A stretch of 64,000 bases of DNA from Sorex araneus (Eukaryota; Chordata; Mammalia; Eulipotyphla; Soricidae). The stretch lies in assembly GCF_027595985.1 (NCBI RefSeq), contig NC_073303.1:324069679-324133678 (forward strand), given 5' to 3'. This document shows, in pieces, positions 10,788 through 21,571 of the stretch (position 1 is the first letter of the stretch; every line of letters begins with the position of its first letter). The position numbers were made by a program, and so were the translations under genes. The notes under the pieces were generated by a model that saw only the letters and a program-made list of their open reading frames with translations, was not told the origin of the DNA and ran no database searches.

Positions 10788-10952
10788 AGACTGAGAGGTA
10801 ATACAATGGGTAGGACTCTTGCCTTGCACTCAGACGACCTGGGTTCAATTCCCAACACCCTATACAGTCCCGAGCCAGGTCAGGAATGATTCCTGAGAGC
10901 AGAGCCAGGAGTAAGCCCTGAACACCCTGGGTGTGGCCCAAGAACAAACACA
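10788..10952 (+). mobile_element. SOR-A SINE, older
   Basis: Sense GAGACTGAGAGGTAATACAA head to GGGTGTGGCCCAAGAAC, A-rich tail. Confidence 0.88.
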
Positions 10953-10967
10953 AAAAAATTAAAAATT

Positions 10968-11138
10968 GGGGCTGGAACAATAGCACAGCGGGTAGGGCAT
11001 TTGCCTTGCACACAGTCAACCGGGTTCGATTCCCAGCATCCCATATGGTCCTCTGAGCACCACCAGGGTGATTCCTGAGTGCAGAGCCAGGAGTAACCCC
11101 TGTGCATCGCTGGGTGTGACCCAAAAAGCAAAACAAAA
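10968..11138 (+). mobile_element. Young SOR-A SINE with 15-bp TSD
   Basis: Sense; TSD AAAAAATTAAAAATT at 10953-10967 and 11139-11153, so it inserted into the A tail of the previous SINE. Confidence 0.93.
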
Positions 11139-11153
11139 AAAAAATTAAAAATT

Positions 11154-11454
11154 TAGCTTATGAACTTCTGAATTTCTAGAAGAGAGATGAAAATAAGTAA
11201 TGAGAAAAAATATAGTGTGCTTAGCTACAGCTAAGGATTTCCCAATCCAAGTGTCATTGTGATCTGTGATCCGAGATGTGAACAGTGCTGCTGAAACTTG
11301 AGAACAGCACCACAATCTTGAAGATAGCAAGTGACTTACACTCGGAATATCTGGTTTCAAGTACTAGTTCCTAAGCTTCAGTGTAAAACCAAGCTTCCGT
11401 TTCTCAGTCATTAAGAGGTGATGGAATCCTGGATTCTGTCTGACAAATTTTGGC
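11154..11454. other. TWSG1 intron, unique spacer
   Basis: No recognisable feature. Confidence 0.4.
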
Positions 11455-11830
11455 ATCCAAGTAACATAATCATGACCATCCAAACGTTTTGGTGACCAGC
11501 AATCTCACCCCTAGGTATTTACTGAAGAGAAAGGAAAACAAAGGTCAACACAAAGAACTATATGAGAAAGTAAATATTAACCTTATTCATAATTATAAGT
11601 AAGATTAAAATCAATTTCACATCCATTCACTAGTGAATAGATAAACAAATTGTGATACAACCCACACAACAGAACACTACTGAACAATGTAGGAAAGAAT
11701 ACACATAACCATATGGATTTATCTAAATGAAGGAAGCCATAGTGATGAAAGAGTATGCACTATATGGTTCTATTTACATGACATTCTTGAAAAAGCATAA
11801 CTATGAGAGCAAAGAAAAATTAAAAAAAAA
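11455..11830 (+). mobile_element. Old L1 3' end (sense)
   Basis: Order and wording match the end of mammalian L1 ORF2 and start of 3'UTR: AATCTCACCCCTAGGTATTT, TGAATAGATAAACAAATTG, GAACACTACTGAACAATG, ATGGTTCTATTTACATGACA. Strongly decayed, no open frame. Confidence 0.75.
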
Positions 11831-11857
11831 AAAAAAGAAAAACTTTATTCTTTAGTT

Positions 11858-11968
11858 TGCCTTGCCTGTAACTAACCCGCGTCAATCCAAGGCACATGAT
11901 ATGGTTCCCTGAGCAAGGCCTGGGATAAGTCCTGAGCGCTACTGGATTTGGCCCCCCAAAATAAAACC
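11858..11968 (+). mobile_element. SOR-A fragment
   Basis: Sense, lacks the 5' head; GATATGGTTCCCTGAGCA and CTACTGGATTTGGCC remain. Confidence 0.7.
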
Positions 11969-12120
11969 GAAACAGTAAAAGAAGTCTGTGTTTTGATAAT
12001 AAGATTCTGAATGATTACCTTTTCTTTCTCTACTTCCATGTCTTTGACTATGAAATAGCTTACTAATGGCAAACATCTATCACTTCTTGAAAGAGTCTGT
12101 ACAATTAAAAAATTAAGGCA

Positions 12121-12250
12121 GGACTGGAGAGAGAGCATAACGAGTAAGGTACCTGCCTTGCATGTGGCTGAGATGGTTACCTAAGCCCCACCAGGATAAG
12201 CCCTGTGCATCACTGGGTATTGCCTCCTCCTCCCCCAAAAAAGAAAAAAA
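12121..12250 (+). mobile_element. Old SOR-A SINE with internal deletion
   Basis: Sense GGACTGGAGAGAGAGCAT and CTGCCTTGCATGTGGCTGA, then a shortened body and A-rich tail. Confidence 0.75.
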
Positions 12251-12261
12251 TTAAACATTTA

Positions 12262-12437
12262 GATGGGCCACAGAGAGAGTCCAGGGGTTAGGGCACTGCC
12301 AAGTATGAGGCCAACCCAAGTTCAATCCCAGGGACCACATATAGTCCCACACGTAGAGTCACATCAGGAGTGACCTCTGGGCAGAGAATCAGGAGCAGGC
12401 CCTTGACCACTGCCTGGTGTGGCCCTTCCCAAAAAAG
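12262..12437 (+). mobile_element. Old SOR-A SINE
   Basis: Sense GGGCCACAGAGAGAGTCC head, CATCAGGAGTGACCTCTGGG, GCCTGGTGTGGCCC. Confidence 0.75.
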
Positions 12438-12444
12438 ATAATGT

Positions 12445-12745
12445 AGCCAGGGGTGTGGCTTAAAGTGACAGAGCACATGACTCAAACACGTACCATCCTG
12501 GATTCAAGCCCCAGTACCTGGGCAAAGGGAAGTTCGACCCCAGTGGCCACCCCTAGCACCAGTGGTGTGGGTCCCATGCTCAGGGGACCTAGGGACCACT
12601 TCCAGTGACCTGTGGCCCATCAGGAACCCCAGTTCAGTGCCACCAGGATCTGCCAGAGACTTGCCTTTGGCAAAGTCTGGGAGGCCGTACTGTATAGAAG
12701 CTGGCTCTCATCTCTGTACTAAGCCCTGGCCCCACACTTTAGTGC
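12445..12745 (+). mobile_element. tRNA/ID-like old SINE and unclassified debris
   Basis: GGGGTGTGGCTTAAAGTGAC and GGATTCAAGCCCCAGTACC look like a different, older tRNA-derived SINE; 12535-12745 is unclassified. Confidence 0.4.
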
Positions 12746-12771
12746 TTAAATATTAAACCGTGTTTTATTTT

Positions 12772-12946
12772 TTTTGAGCTACAACCTGTGCTGTTTAGGG
12801 GCTATTCCTGGCTCTGTGCTCAGGACTGACTTCTGGCGATGCTCAGGGCACCATATGTGGTATCAGGGATTTGAACTAGGCTCGCAACCAACAGAGTTTC
12901 ATGGAAGGCTAGTGCCTTATTTTCTGTGTTATCTCTCTAATCCTAA
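12772..12946 (-). mobile_element. Old SOR-A SINE
   Basis: Antisense GGCTCTGTGCTCAGGACTGA and TTATCTCTCTAATCC end. Confidence 0.78.
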
Positions 12947-12959
12947 ATTAAACTTTTCT

Positions 12960-13098
12960 TTTTTTTGAGGGGCGTAGGAGGGGTACCCCGGCGATGCTCA
13001 GGGCTAACTCCTGACTCTGCAATCAGGAATCACTCCTGGATGTGCTTAGGGGACTGTATAGGATGCTGGGGATTGAACCCTGACTTCAGTCCTAGGTC
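12960..13098 (-). mobile_element. SOR-A SINE missing its 5' head
   Basis: Antisense CCCGGCGATGCTCAGGG and GATGCTGGGGATTGAACCC, then stops. Confidence 0.78.
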
Positions 13099-13805
13099 CA
13101 GTGAAAGAAAATAAATGAAACAAGATAAAATAACATAGCAGGGCTGAAGTGGGGCAGGGATACAGGGACAGATTGGACATATCAAAAATGGTTCACTGTA
13201 CACAATCAAGTTGTGGGTCAAAAGGGATTTATTTTACTATTCTCCCAATTTTATGTATTGTTGAAAATGTCCAAGTAGTCCAATGAAATCCTCTTCTCTG
13301 GTTTTATATGATCCAACAGGTGAAACTGCCTGTGAAAAAGTTTAGTCTCCACTCATAAATTTTAGCAGCTCTTTTAACTGCACTAAACATTTAAAGGGTA
13401 GCAATGACTTAATCTTCCCTTAAATTACATCAGACCTAACGCATTACTTTTGGTGATTCACCTCAAAGATTTTCATGAGGTTAACTAAATCAAAACAGGA
13501 CAAGAGTTAAGAGTCACTACTCTTAGTAACAGGAATGAAGGGGGGGGGAACCCACTAAAAGTAAACAGGCAATGTTTGTACAAGACACGAGAAAACACTA
13601 TTATAGTTATAAATTAAGACTAATCTAGAAATTAATACTGATTAAGGAAAAAGAGAAAATAATGCCCACAACTGACAAAGCTCTGAATTATCTGAACTAT
13701 TTATATTTTCAAGTAAGACAAAAAATACACTTCTAAGTAAAACAAAACTCCAAGAGGAAAAAAAAAAACACTTTAAAAACTAGATTAATAAGAAACTTTC
13801 CTGTT
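13099..13805. other. TWSG1 intron, unique spacer
   Basis: AT-rich, includes a G9 run near 13540; nothing recognised. Confidence 0.4.
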
Positions 13806-13892
13806 GTTTTTTGCTGTTCTTGGGACTGAACCCATGGCCTAATACACTCAACCACTGAATGCTCAATCACTAAGCTACATCCCTGGTCCCCA
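13806..13892 (-). mobile_element. ID-like tRNA SINE fragment
   Basis: Antisense GGGACTGAACCCATGGCC and CACTAAGCTACATCCCTGG, a tRNA-Ala/ID-like head distinct from SOR. Confidence 0.6.
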
Positions 13893-13937
13893 AGAAAAAT
13901 CACTTTTGAAATGGCAATTTAAGAAAATCTAAGATTT

Positions 13938-14128
13938 GGGGGCTGGAGTGATAGCACAGTGGGTAGGGCATTAGTCTTGCACACCGTCAACCTGGGTTCG
14001 AATCCCAGCATCCCATATGGTCCCCTGAGCACCACCAAGGGTAATTCCTGAGTGCAGAGCCAGGAGTAACCCCTGTGTAACGTCGGGTGTGACCAAAAAA
14101 GCAAAAAAAAAAAAAAAAAAGAAAAAAG
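13938..14128 (+). mobile_element. Young SOR-A SINE with 15-bp TSD
   Basis: Sense; TSD GAAAATCTAAGATTT at 13923-13937 and 14129-14143; long A tail. Confidence 0.97.
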
Positions 14129-14143
14129 GAAAATCTAAGATTT

Positions 14144-15263
14144 AACAGCTAAATACATTTTTAGAAAAATAAGTTGCTGATTTATCATGTAAAACCGCGA
14201 AATAATCAGATACCCAGACAAGTGTTATAATAATGTGTTTTCCTAAAATAGAATATATTCACAAAACATGTTTATATATCATCCTATAAAGCCTAATTCT
14301 GTTTCAAAATTTAAAAGATCTTCTAATAGAAGCTGAATAAAACCCTAGTGAAGATCTTCTTAAAAGCAAAATCCTTTATTAACAATATTTTTCTCAGAAA
14401 TAGAACAGCCAAACCATTTATTAAATATGTAAGGGAGTTGACCAATATGGCAACTTGACTTTCTTGATGTTTAAAGTTAGGTTTCTTTCCTGTCAGAAGC
14501 ACAGAATCAATATTTACACAGGGACCACCCTTATGCATAGCAACCTGGAAGAGCATGCCATCGAGTGCTGCCTTGCAACCATGCGGGTAAAAATATTTAC
14601 AGAACTATGAACTTCCAGGCAAAACTTTCATACTTAGTTATTTCATGAGTGCAGAGGGGGCTCAACATAAACAAATGTTCTAATTTATCCTCATAATACA
14701 TCACTTCAATAGGACAGATGTTCAAACCAAACCAGAATAACAACAAAATGATCTAAATTCCCTCCAAGAGGGAAGCAGTTTCTTTCCTTGTGAACTTCAG
14801 TCAAAGCTCCCCGAGGAAGCTGGGGGCAGGACGGGGTGCTGTGTTCTCCCTACAGGGCAACAACGCCATGTGCAAGACGGTGAGCCTAGCAAAAGCCGGA
14901 GCAAGGAATCAAACAGTCCCCTCCCTCCCTTTTGGCCTGGAGGCCAGCCCTCTGTCCCTGCAGACCTGCTTCTAAGCCGCACGCTGGGCCAGATGTGCAG
15001 CAGCTCCCACTGCTCCTTCTGGAGGGAAAGGCAACTGAGGCCAATCCCGAGGCCTCTTGAAATCTCTCAGTCTCAGAACTGGAGGACATGGATCTGGCTT
15101 TGGATAAATGTGATGAAGCTCATGAAAAAGGGTGAAATACTGATTTCCAGAGACCAGACAGATCTTAGAGAAACATATTTTTCTTAAAAAAGTCAAAAGG
15201 AATACAAGCAAGAAATAAACATGCCTCTGAGGAACTTTTTAAAACTGCAAATCATGAGACTGT
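14144..15263. other. TWSG1 intron; GC-richer block at 14790-15110
   Basis: 14144-14780 is unique AT-rich DNA. 14790-15110 is GC-richer; on the plus strand TTCTCCCTACAG and GACG|GTGAGC flank a 24-nt segment like a micro-exon. No recognisable protein; conservation unknown. Confidence 0.35.
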
Positions 15264-15345
15264 GCAGGGGGTAAGGCGTCAGCAGGAGGGCCAGGAGCAG
15301 ACCCAGAGCACTGCTGGGAATGACCTACTCTGCTCCCCCAGCCCC
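15264..15345 (+). mobile_element. Old SOR fragment
   Basis: GCCAGGAGCAGACCC, AGAGCACTGCTGGGAATGA; heavily degraded. Confidence 0.5.
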
Positions 15346-15399
15346 CAAGACAATGATATAAATGGCTCTATATGTAGTTTTTGGTTGCTTTTAAAGATA

Positions 15400-15545
15400 A
15401 TGGGCTGGAGAGGTGGCTAAGAAGGCTGGGCCCCTGCTTTGCATATATGCATCCCGGTTCAACCCCTGGCACTGCATGGGCCTCTGTGCATTGCCAAGAT
15501 CAGCCCAGAACCCTGCTGGGTGTGACCTCCCCCAAAAACAAAAAG
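15400..15545 (+). mobile_element. Old SOR-A SINE
   Basis: Sense GGGCTGGAGAGGTGGCTAAG, CTGCTGGGTGTGACC and A-rich tail. Confidence 0.8.
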
Positions 15546-15726
15546 TAAAATAAAAACAAGATATCTATTATTAGCTTTTGAAGCTTATGGATTTTTAAAG
15601 AATCTTTGGAGAATTATAGAAAACTATCAGATATAACAATTGTGATTACCATTCAAATTCAGTTAACTTTCTAAAAGTGAAAATATTAAGTTATGTTACG
15701 ATTATTCTTATTTACACAAAATTGGT

Positions 15727-15978
15727 GGGCTGGAGCGATAGCACCAGGGCATTCACCTTTCACGCGGCTGATCCATGTTCGATTCCTCCGCCCCTCTCAG
15801 AGAGCCTGGCAAGCTACCGAGAGTATCTCTCCCGCATGGCAGAACCTGGCAAGCTACCCATGGCGTATTCGATATGCCAAAAACAGTAACAATAAGTCTC
15901 ACAATGAGAGACATTACTGGAGCCTGCTCAAGCAAACTGATGAACAACGGGATGACGGTGACAGTGACAGTGATACAA
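15727..15978 (+). mobile_element. SOR-B SINE, full length
   Basis: Sense TGGGCTGGAGCGATAGCACC through CGTATTCGATATGCCAAAAAC to GACGGTGACAGTGACAGTGA; a clear (TGACAG)n end. Confidence 0.95.
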
Positions 15979-16021
15979 ACCGGCACCTTAACCCCTATGC
16001 TATCTCTACCATCATGAAAGC

Positions 16022-16172
16022 AGATTTTTTTTTTTTAAGTTTTTGGGTCACACCTGGTGATGCTCAGGTACTACTCCTGGCAATGCTTGGGGACTCTATG
16101 GGGGTGCTGGCAATTAAACCTAGGTGGGCCGCATGCAAGGCAAGTGCCCTACCCACTGTGATCTCCAACCTT
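16022..16172 (-). mobile_element. SOR-A SINE with about 10-bp TSD
   Basis: Antisense; TGAAAGCAGA on both sides (about 16014 and 16175). Confidence 0.9.
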
Positions 16173-16237
16173 CTGAAAGCAGAATTTTAATGACAACAGT
16201 ATAAACAACGAAAAGAGAAACGCTGGTAACTCTTACT

Positions 16238-16316
16238 GAGTTTGGTGGTGCTAGGGATTGGACCCAGGCCCTCACACACGCAAGTGTTCTACTGCTGACC
16301 TATATCCCTAGTCTGC
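16238..16316 (-). mobile_element. ID-like tRNA SINE fragment
   Basis: Antisense TAGGGATTGGACCCAGGCC and CTATATCCCTAGTC. Confidence 0.6.
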
Positions 16317-16509
16317 CCCAACAACAATTAATATTCTCCGGGCCATCAAGCACTTTGAACACCCCCTAAAAGCGATGAACCTAAACACCCCCCAGAAAAC
16401 TGCACATAAACAATCCTTAATGTAATTTTGAGGATCCTTTGAAGTCCTTAAATGACACAGTGAATAATTCATGACATGTAAAACACCAACAGCCAATCTG
16501 TCCTTTTTT

Positions 16510-16725
16510 GTTTTTAACCCAAGTCACACCCAGGGGGCAACGGGGAATGCTGCAGCTGGAATCAAGCACCGGGCCTCTTGTGTGCTGGGCATGTTCTCTG
16601 TCACTCCCCAGCCCAGCCAATTGTTTGATCTATCTAGTCATTTAATTTTGCAGTGTTGGGGGTGAATCTGGCGACTCATAAATGCAAGGTAGGTGCTCTA
16701 CCACTTGGCCACACTTCTGGCTCAG
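16510..16725 (-). mobile_element. Two old tRNA-SINE remnants
   Basis: CTCTGTCACTCCCCAGCCC near 16600 and CTCTACCACTTGGCCACA near 16700 look like antisense tRNA heads. Confidence 0.45.
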
Positions 16726-16923
16726 TCAATGTGTTCTTCAAATGAAGAGATCAGGACTAAATAAATGGGCATTAAAGTTGAAATTTCTATCAGACCAGCT
16801 AGTACCTCCCCTATTCTTTGCACCTCTTGCTCCCTCTATTAGAGCAAAAGGAAAAGCACCATTAGTCTATGGACCACTCACTCACAGCGAGTCCAGCGAC
16901 CAGTCAAAACAAATAAACTAGCA

Positions 16924-17151
16924 GGGGCTGGAGTGATAGCACAGCGGGTAGGGCATTTGCCTTGCACGCGGCCGACCCGGGTTCAATTCCCAGCAGCATC
17001 CCATATGGTCTCCTGTGCATCGCCAGGAGTGATTCCTGAGTGCAGAGCCAGGAGTAATCCCTGTGCATCGCCGGGTGTGACCCAAAAAGAAAAAAAATAA
17101 AGTACTTAAGATATTAATCCTGAAAATATTAACAATTCATTAAAAAAAAAA
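16924..17151 (+). mobile_element. SOR-A SINE with 3' transduction and 18-bp TSD
   Basis: Sense; TSD AAAACAAATAAACTAGCA at 16906-16923 and 17152-17169. After the body and a short A-rich stretch there is about 40 bp of unrelated sequence (17101-17141), then a second A tail before the TSD. Confidence 0.94.
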
Positions 17152-17169
17152 AAAACAAATAAACTAGCA

Positions 17170-17615
17170 AACAGCCAAAGACGTTTTGGGGAAGTGATGA
17201 GCCTCTCAGAACACACATTCCAGCACACAGCGGGTGATGTCTTCAAGGACACCCTCCAGCTGTCGTGTCCCCCTCCCTGCAGGAGACACACAGGTCTCAC
17301 TCAAGGCGTTCATGGCCTCATTCTTCACTCAGAACTATAACCAAAAATGAAGAAATGCTATCCATTTAAGGATAGTTCTCCACATAAAAGAAAACAACAA
17401 CCTTGGGAAACAGGAAACCTAAGGGCTGAGTCAGGGGAATACCCATACCTCCTTCACCAATAAAACATCCAATAGGTATCCTCAGAGATACCCAATTATC
17501 AGACTGCATCAGACACGGTCCATGGACATGAACTTGGAAAAGAACATGTAAAAGTTCTTGGGAAAACGGAACTACCTAGAATAAACAATGAAAGATGAAG
17601 GGATACCAATGCAAC
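17170..17615. other. TWSG1 intron, unique spacer
   Basis: Nothing recognised. Confidence 0.4.
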
Positions 17616-17619
17616 TCCA

Positions 17620-17775
17620 GAAGAAGGACTAGAGAGACGGTACAGCAATTAAGGAACTTGCCTTGTATACAGCCAGTCCCCTTTGGATCCCCCGCTATGC
17701 ACATACTGCTGGGAGCAGTCCCTAAGTACTAGTGCAAATCTCCCCGTACACCGAGCCCTCCCTTCACAAAAGAAA
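17620..17775 (+). mobile_element. Old SOR-A SINE
   Basis: Sense AAGGACTAGAGAGACGG head and ACTTGCCTTGTATACAGCC. Confidence 0.75.
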
Positions 17776-18297
17776 CTAAAAAGAAACTGTCCTGGAGAAT
17801 CTCAACACATGAGGGTAAGGGATTGATTGGCCCTCAATGAAGCCTGGAAAATGGACGACTGGGTCTACAACATTCCCTTTATTTGTGTAATATTAAAATA
17901 ATTCAAATGGGGGTTTGCTGCATTTACAGAGTGGCATGGCCTGAAAATATACTGGAGTTTCAAGTTAAAGATAAAGATTTATTACTAAAGCTAATACCTT
18001 GCACGCGTGAGGCCCTGCTGCTATCTCTGGCACCAGAACCACTACCACCACAAAAAGATCTAAGACAAAGAGCATGTAGGTGTGGTCCCTGAGGCATCTA
18101 AGCATCGCAGGATGGCCCAAGTAGTCCCTGGCGTGGCTGAGCCTGTGCAGCACAGCATTCTTAGGCCTCTGCCTGAACCACTGGGCCTGCTTGCAGAGAC
18201 ACAGGAGGACTACCGAACACTGGTGTACCGAACACTGCTTGCAAGACACCCTTGGAAAAAAACTGAGACTTAAATGAACTTAAAATTGCTATGATAC
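17776..18297. other. TWSG1 intron, unclassified
   Basis: 17990-18260 contains SINE-like words (CCTTGCACGCGTGAGGCCC) without a full structure. Confidence 0.35.
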
Positions 18298-18309
18298 TCA
18301 TTTCTAGTG

Positions 18310-18523
18310 GGCACAGCACGCAGCCGACCTGGGTTCGATTCCTCTGTCCCTCTCAGAGAGCTCAGCAAGCTACCGAGAGTATCCCGCCCACAGAGCAGAG
18401 CCTGGCAAGCTCCCCATGGCGTATTCGATATGCCAAAAACAGTAACAACTAGTCTCACAATGGAGACGTTATTGGTGCCCGCTCGAGCAAATCGATGAGC
18501 AACGGGATGACAGTGACAGTGAT
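18310..18523 (+). mobile_element. SOR-B SINE, 5'-truncated, 12-bp TSD
   Basis: Sense; TSD TCATTTCTAGTG at 18298-18309 and 18524-18535. The tail TGACAGTGACAGTGAT abuts the TSD with no poly(A), confirming the true 3' end of this SINE. Confidence 0.95.
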
Positions 18524-18535
18524 TCATTTCTAGTG

Positions 18536-19589
18536 AGGAAAGACAAAGCTAAACTGAAACGGCTTGGGATGAAGCAGATTCCCCCCATCCCGCCCCCCAC
18601 GGCACAAGGCTGGACTTCAAGATTTGAGATCACAGGCCTAACCAGACAGGCCACAACAAACCCTCGTATATAAACCGTACAATGACAAATAATTGCTATT
18701 TTGTAAAATCACGAATAAGCTATATTTTAGATTTCTTATCTTTATGAGATACAGATCAGAATTTTGCAAATAGTATCAGAGATTTCCTTGAAATTCAAAC
18801 AGCTGGGTTGGACCATTGTAAGGGAGTGTTAATGAAAGGATGCCCAGACATTAATAATTATCTGCTCTTTTCTCTTACTTAAGCTTGAAAAAATCTACAG
18901 TAAAACAAAAGTCCAAAAGCAACCAACCAACAAATTTCCCTAGTCAAATATTTCAGGCAAAAATGCAAATTATAGGAAAACAAACAGTTGGAGATGGTGG
19001 CAAATTCTCTCTCACAGGGCCAGATTTCCTGATATTTCACTGATCAAATGTCACAACTAAGCAAACTGATTCTGATCAAAATCATATCACTTCCAAGACA
19101 CATAACTGTTGTCATGTCAGGGTTATAGCCAAGAGGTAGTTGACTCAGAGCTCGACAGCATTCTAGTTTGTGTGGTCAATGAGTTTCTTACCAACCGCTA
19201 ATCACCAAAAAGGAGGCTAATAAACACACACACAAAAGGCATAACTGCTGATGGTTTAAGAGGATGGAAAGAGAGAACCGCTATGTAACACGACGTTCAC
19301 CACTAATTAACACAACTTTTATGGAGAATAATTACCAGTATGTTTAGTGGGAAGGCTTATAGGCTTTGAGTAAAACAGACATTAGTTCACAGCCACTTAC
19401 CCTCTACATAAAGTGAGACTGAATTAATTAACCTCATATTACTTTGCCCCAAAGCAGCTTCATTAAATAGTCACAGAAAAGTGGCATATGCTCAGGGCTA
19501 AGTTACTGGGGCAGAGGTGCTGTGTGTTACTGGGAGAGTTGGTAGGTTCTGATGTGCATCTGGTAGGGTGGTGTCTACCTTTGAACCTG
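18536..19589. other. TWSG1 intron, longest SINE-free stretch of the intron
   Basis: About 1 kb of AT-rich unique DNA; no exon seen. Lack of insertions could reflect constraint. Confidence 0.4.
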
Positions 19590-19725
19590 AGCTGATAATT
19601 TTTAAATTTTTTTCAATTTTATTTTCATAAGTTTGTTCACATTAATCGATAACATTCAATATTTCAACACCAATCCCACCACCATTACACCTTCCCACCA
19701 CCATTCAAGCGTGCCTGCCAGGGGC
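19590..19725 (-). mobile_element. 3' end of modular A-tailed retroposon
   Basis: The minus strand reads GGTGGTGGGAAGGTG, GGTGGTGGGATTGGTGTTG, AATATTGAATG and ends ATGAAAATAAAATTG, the same terminal module as at 38.6 kb and 33.85 kb. Confidence 0.8.
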
Positions 19726-19766
19726 TGATGCTAGACAGTTTATTTACTATTGATTGTCATGAGAGA

Positions 19767-19938
19767 TTTTTTTTTGGGGGGGTGGTCACCCCCAGCGATG
19801 CTCAGGGGTTACTCCTGGCTCTGCACTTGGAAATTATTCCTGGCGTTGCTTGGGGGACCATATGGGATGCTGGGAATCAAACCCGGGTTGGCGGCATACA
19901 AGGCAAACACCCTACCCACTGTGCTATCGCTCCAGCCC
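19767..19938 (-). mobile_element. SOR-A SINE
   Basis: Antisense GGGGTTACTCCTGGCTCTGC to CTATCGCTCCAGCCC. Confidence 0.93.
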
Positions 19939-20278
19939 AACATCCAGAGACTATAAAACCAAGCTCCTGGAAGTGCAAAGGGGCCGCGCAACATCTTATA
20001 GCCTATTCTCCCTCTTAGAGAGCCTGGCAAGTTACCAAGAGCTTCCAGCCCGCACAGGAGAGCCTGGCAAGCTCCCTGTGGCATATTCATATGCCAAATA
20101 CAGTAACAATGATGGGTCTCATCCTCCTGACCCTAAAAGAGCCTCTAATGCGGCACCATTGGGAAGAACGAGTAAAGAGAGGCTGCTAAAATCTCAGGGC
20201 CAGGACAAATGAAGATGTTACTAGGACTGTTTGGCAAATCGATGATCAACAGGATGATAGTGATAGTGATATTACTTT
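19939..20278 (+). mobile_element. Modular retroposon segment joined to long-form SOR-B body
   Basis: Starts CATCCAGAGACTATAAAACC (TATA-like), then CTTAGAGAGCCTGGCAAG, ATATGCCAAATACAGTAACA, then a TGATGGGTCTCAT...GGCTGCTAAAATCTCAGG segment absent from short SOR-B, then AAATCGATGATCAACAGG and a (TGATAG)n tail. Closely parallels 43656-43915. Confidence 0.8.
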
Positions 20279-20447
20279 GCAGAAATATGAGCCACATGAC
20301 TGTGGCCTTTCCTTTACAAGTGAAAGAGTGGTAGCTGTCAAGAATCTTGAAGAGGAATGTCTGACTACAGCCAATAGCTTCCATCAGGCTTGTGAGAGAC
20401 CCTGAGCCAGAACCCCTGAGTTCATGTATTCCCAAGTTCCCAACTCT

Positions 20448-20703
20448 CAAAACAAAACTCTTAGACACATGGGTTTGACAGTTATCACAGAGAAAAGGTG
20501 TGGAGAGGGTAAAACAGCTAAGTAAATGGGATCAAACAAAACTCTTAGACACACGGGTTTGACAGTTATCACAGAGAAAAGGTGTGGAGAGGGCAAAACA
20601 GCTAAGTAAATGTGATCAAACAAAACTCTTAGACACACGGGTTTGACAGTTATCACAGAGAAAAGATGTGGAGAGGGCAAAACAGCTAAGTAAATGGGAT
20701 CAA
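20448..20703 (+). repeat. 84-bp tandem repeat, three copies
   Basis: Three near-identical units, each containing CTTAGACACACGGGTTTGAC and GCTAAGTAAATG, at an exact 84-bp period (TTAGAC at 20461, 20545, 20629). Only a few single-base differences separate the copies, so the array is young. Confidence 0.97.
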
Positions 20704-21069
20704 CTGCATGGTCACGGAAACTAGACTTTTGAGGGGAATCATGTAATATATACAGATGTCCAATTATAACACTGTATACCTGGAGCTTAAGGAATGGTAT
20801 AAACAATGCCACTGCAAATACTAACTGCATTAAGTTGCTACCTTTGCAGACACTGTTAATGCATGGAATAAGTAACTAATACATTATATTAAGGATGCCA
20901 TTTGTCTTACATTTTGTAAATATAGCAGTAAATATATAACTCTGTCATGGAAAGTGAGTTATATAAGCAGACCCTTGAACGCGTCTGAAGAGAGTCCTCA
21001 TCACTTTGTGTAACTGTAAATCTGATTAGAAAGCAGAATATTATTTTCAGCACTGAATTCTGAACTGAC
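20704..21069. other. TWSG1 intron, unique spacer
   Basis: AT-rich, nothing recognised. Confidence 0.4.
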
Positions 21070-21220
21070 TGCTTTATCAAGAGAACAGGGATGGGATGGA
21101 AGAAAACTGGGGACACTGGTGGAGAGGAAATGTGCACTTGTGAAGGGACTAGTGTTAGAACACTGACTGAAACTCACTCATGAACAACTTTGTAACAAGA
21201 GACTACATTTTAAAAAAATT
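21070..21220 (+). mobile_element. L1-3'UTR-like retroposon tail
   Basis: Sense CTGGGGACACTGGTGGAGAGG, ACTTGTGAAGGGACTAGTG, ATGAACAACTTTGTAACA, A-rich end; same module as the tails at 27.4 kb and 33.05 kb. Confidence 0.65.
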
Positions 21221-21229
21221 TAGGCAACA

Positions 21230-21400
21230 GGGCTGGAGCGATAGTACAGGGGTAGTATGCAATTTGCCTTGCTTGCGGCCAATTGGGGTTCGATTTCTAG
21301 CATCCCATACAGTCCCCTGAGCACCACCAGGAGTAATTCCTGAGTGCAAAGCCAAGAGTAGCCCCTGTGCATTGCTGGATGTGACCCAAAAAGAAAAAAA
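21230..21400 (+). mobile_element. SOR-A SINE inserted in an A-rich tail
   Basis: Sense; imperfect TSD AATTTAGGCAACA / AATTAAGGCAACA. Lies about 170 bp downstream of the TWSG1 exon donor. Confidence 0.93.
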
Positions 21401-21571
21401 AAATTAAGGCAACAATTCAGACCAGGCAGTCACAAGACTTAATATCCCTGTCCCCAATCTAAAATTGAGGCCTTACAACTAGACGTCAATGCATATGGTA
21501 CCTATATGTAGTGCTCTGCATCCATTCTACAGTTATACTTTAATACTAGTTTAAAAAGTACTCAAACATAC

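Noticed and set aside
14790..15190. Coding exon in the GC-richer block
   Set aside because: Open frames exist on both strands but none resembles a known protein and the only splice-like pair encloses 24 nt.
20448..20703. CRISPR-like array
   Set aside because: Three 84-bp head-to-tail units without spacers, in mammalian intron DNA.
20447..20830. 127-codon minus-strand frame with a repeated PSPHLFSVITVKP motif
   Set aside because: The repeat is the 84-bp tandem array, and 84 is divisible by three; no other coding evidence.
1..21571. Further TWSG1 coding exons
   Set aside because: I looked on the minus strand for the Cys-rich continuation (ELCQCRPGEG..., CMLCLGALWDECC) and for the larger C-terminal exon and found no match; they should lie before base 1.
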